This document shows positions 63,164 through 64,000 of a DNA stretch of 64,000 bases, in pieces (the first letter of the stretch is position 1; each line of letters starts with the position of its first letter). The notes beneath the pieces are model-generated. The model was not told the DNA's origin, ran no database searches, and worked only from the letters and a program-made list of their open reading frames with translations. Both the position numbers and the translations under genes were made by a program. This stretch comes from Bacteroidales bacterium SW299 (GTDB lineage Bacteria > Bacteroidota > Bacteroidia > Bacteroidales > Bacteroidaceae): contig SDWH01000006.1 in the NCBI GenBank assembly GCA_019550975.1, forward strand, positions 1-64,000, written 5' to 3'.

Positions 63164-64000
63164 TCAGAAGTCAATGCCTTCAGGTATGGTGCTTTCGATG
63201 CGTTTCTCTATGCTGTCGGGCACTTTAGAGAAGAAATCCAGACCTGTAGCTTCTTCTACCTGGTCTACTGTTACCATGTAGTTCTTCAGATGCTGGTGAT
63301 GTGCCTTGTTTTCAAAAAGGAATCCCATGGCAATCGGATTTTTCCGGTTGTAGATCAGTACCACTTTGAAGAAGCGGTCGGGGACAGCAACCTTGTGTTC
63401 TCCAATACGCTTAGGCGACTTTGTATCGTAAATAGGTCCGCAGGCGATGTAGACCGTTCCGTATTTCTCCGCCCATTTGCGGCAGCTCTCTTCCAGGTCG
63501 CCCCAGTCGTCCCGGTTCAGTTTCCGGTTTTGCGGACAGATGTTGCTCATATAAAATGACTCTTTCATCGCCTGTTTGCTCCATTTCATGTCGGCGGCAG
63601 GAGCCATGTGTCCGCGATCGTATCCCGAATTGGTATAGTCGGACGTTACGACACGAGGCTCGGGCAGTTTCGGATCCGGCAGAAACTTGTTGGTACGCCC
63701 TTCTTCACCGGCAGTTTCCTTTCTTGTCAGTTCCCACGCCACCCAGTTCGGCGTTTTATAGACATCATTGTATGATACGGTGTAGCCCACGTGCCCGATT
63801 ACAATTTCATTCCGTTTCCTGATTGTCTTCGGGATTTCCAGTTGCAGGGAGAAGCCGTCATCTCCCGCTTCTGTTCCAGCGTTTTCGGCAGTGCCGGTTT
63901 TATTCTCTATAGCCTTAGCCGTTTCGGGCGTGAACACTTTCTCTCCGTTCTGGTGGATGTAGAGTGCCCCAACAATAACCGCCGCCAGCAGAATGAATCC
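63164..64000 (-). CDS. DNA/RNA non-specific endonuclease, membrane-anchored or exported (5' end off window)
   Basis: The frame is open to the right edge; at least 278 codons are present. Just inside the edge is a hydrophobic segment (GFILLAAVIVGALYIHQ), so the true start lies beyond 64000 and the ATG at 63937 is not the start. NUC/ENDO-G catalytic motif DRGHMAPAADMKW, followed by SFYMSNICPQNRKLNRDDW with the Mg-binding Asn. It degrades DNA and RNA, probably in the periplasm or outside. Convergent to the TlpA-like gene. Confidence 0.88.
   Translation of the reverse strand, partial: GFILLAAVIVGALYIHQNGEKVFTPETAKAIENKTGTAENAGTEAGDDGFSLQLEIPKTIRKRNEIVIGHVGYTVSYNDVYKTPNWVAWELTRKETAGEEGRTNKFLPDPKLPEPRVVTSDYTNSGYDRGHMAPAADMKWSKQAMKESFYMSNICPQNRKLNRDDWGDLEESCRKWAEKYGTVYIACGPIYDTKSPKRIGEHKVAVPDRFFKVVLIYNRKNPIAMGFLFENKAHHQHLKNYMVTVDQVEEATGLDFFSKVPDSIEKRIESTIPEGIDF

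Overview
The window is chromosomal DNA from a Bacteroidales bacterium, most likely a Bacteroides/Phocaeicola-type gut species. Support for this includes repeated promoters of the Bacteroidetes form (TTTG or TTG, 19-20 bp, then TAnnTTTG), a Bacteroidales-1 type small RNA behind rplT, Bacteroidetes-restricted families (DUF5687, DUF4858-like, TPR/PD40 proteins, EFR1 ferredoxins) and a GAFTDA-type sigma-54 activator. The species is not determined.

Positions 1-8428 are accessory DNA next to the 3' end of mnmE. From the left edge they hold a start-less half HsdS (type I restriction specificity subunit), a head-to-head tyrosine recombinase and an Mrr-like nuclease. This looks like one end of a phase-variable restriction locus. 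A 0.9 kb decayed or non-coding stretch follows. Then comes a minus-strand mobile-element module: RepA-like ATPase, HTH protein, small membrane protein, tyrosine integrase, and a zinc-ribbon protein with four HTH domains. Int-site-like repeats lie between this module and mnmE.

Positions 8429-46283 are mostly core genome. They hold mnmE, msrC, a nucleoside phosphorylase, floA/nfeD, a TPR/PD40 protein, ttcA, an ABC exporter pair, an M16 protease, trxB, aspS, a GtrA protein, an ACT protein with a PaaK-like ligase, gcvP, rsmG, lipB, two identical tRNA-Lys(CTT) genes, walJ-like MBL, nhaD, two gene remnants, ruvX, def, a TPR protein and the translation cluster thrS-infC-rpmI-rplT. A rod-shaped ~190 nt RNA with its own promoter follows rplT.

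Positions 46644-64000 hold an EFR1 flavodoxin/ferredoxin protein, a histidine kinase with an NtrC-type response regulator, and a divergent tripartite efflux locus (TolC-like, HlyD-like, three FtsX/MacB-type permeases, one ATPase, and a TlpA-like lipoprotein at the end). The divergent intergenic region carries a sigma-54-like promoter and two dyads placed as an enhancer, so the two-component pair probably controls the efflux operon. An exported or anchored DNA/RNA non-specific endonuclease runs off the right edge.

The most unusual signals are the hsdS recombination locus and a recurring arrangement of four-unit, 21-22 bp degenerate tandem repeats. These arrays have three unrelated core sequences, occur at four loci, and each lies shortly upstream of a plus-strand gene.
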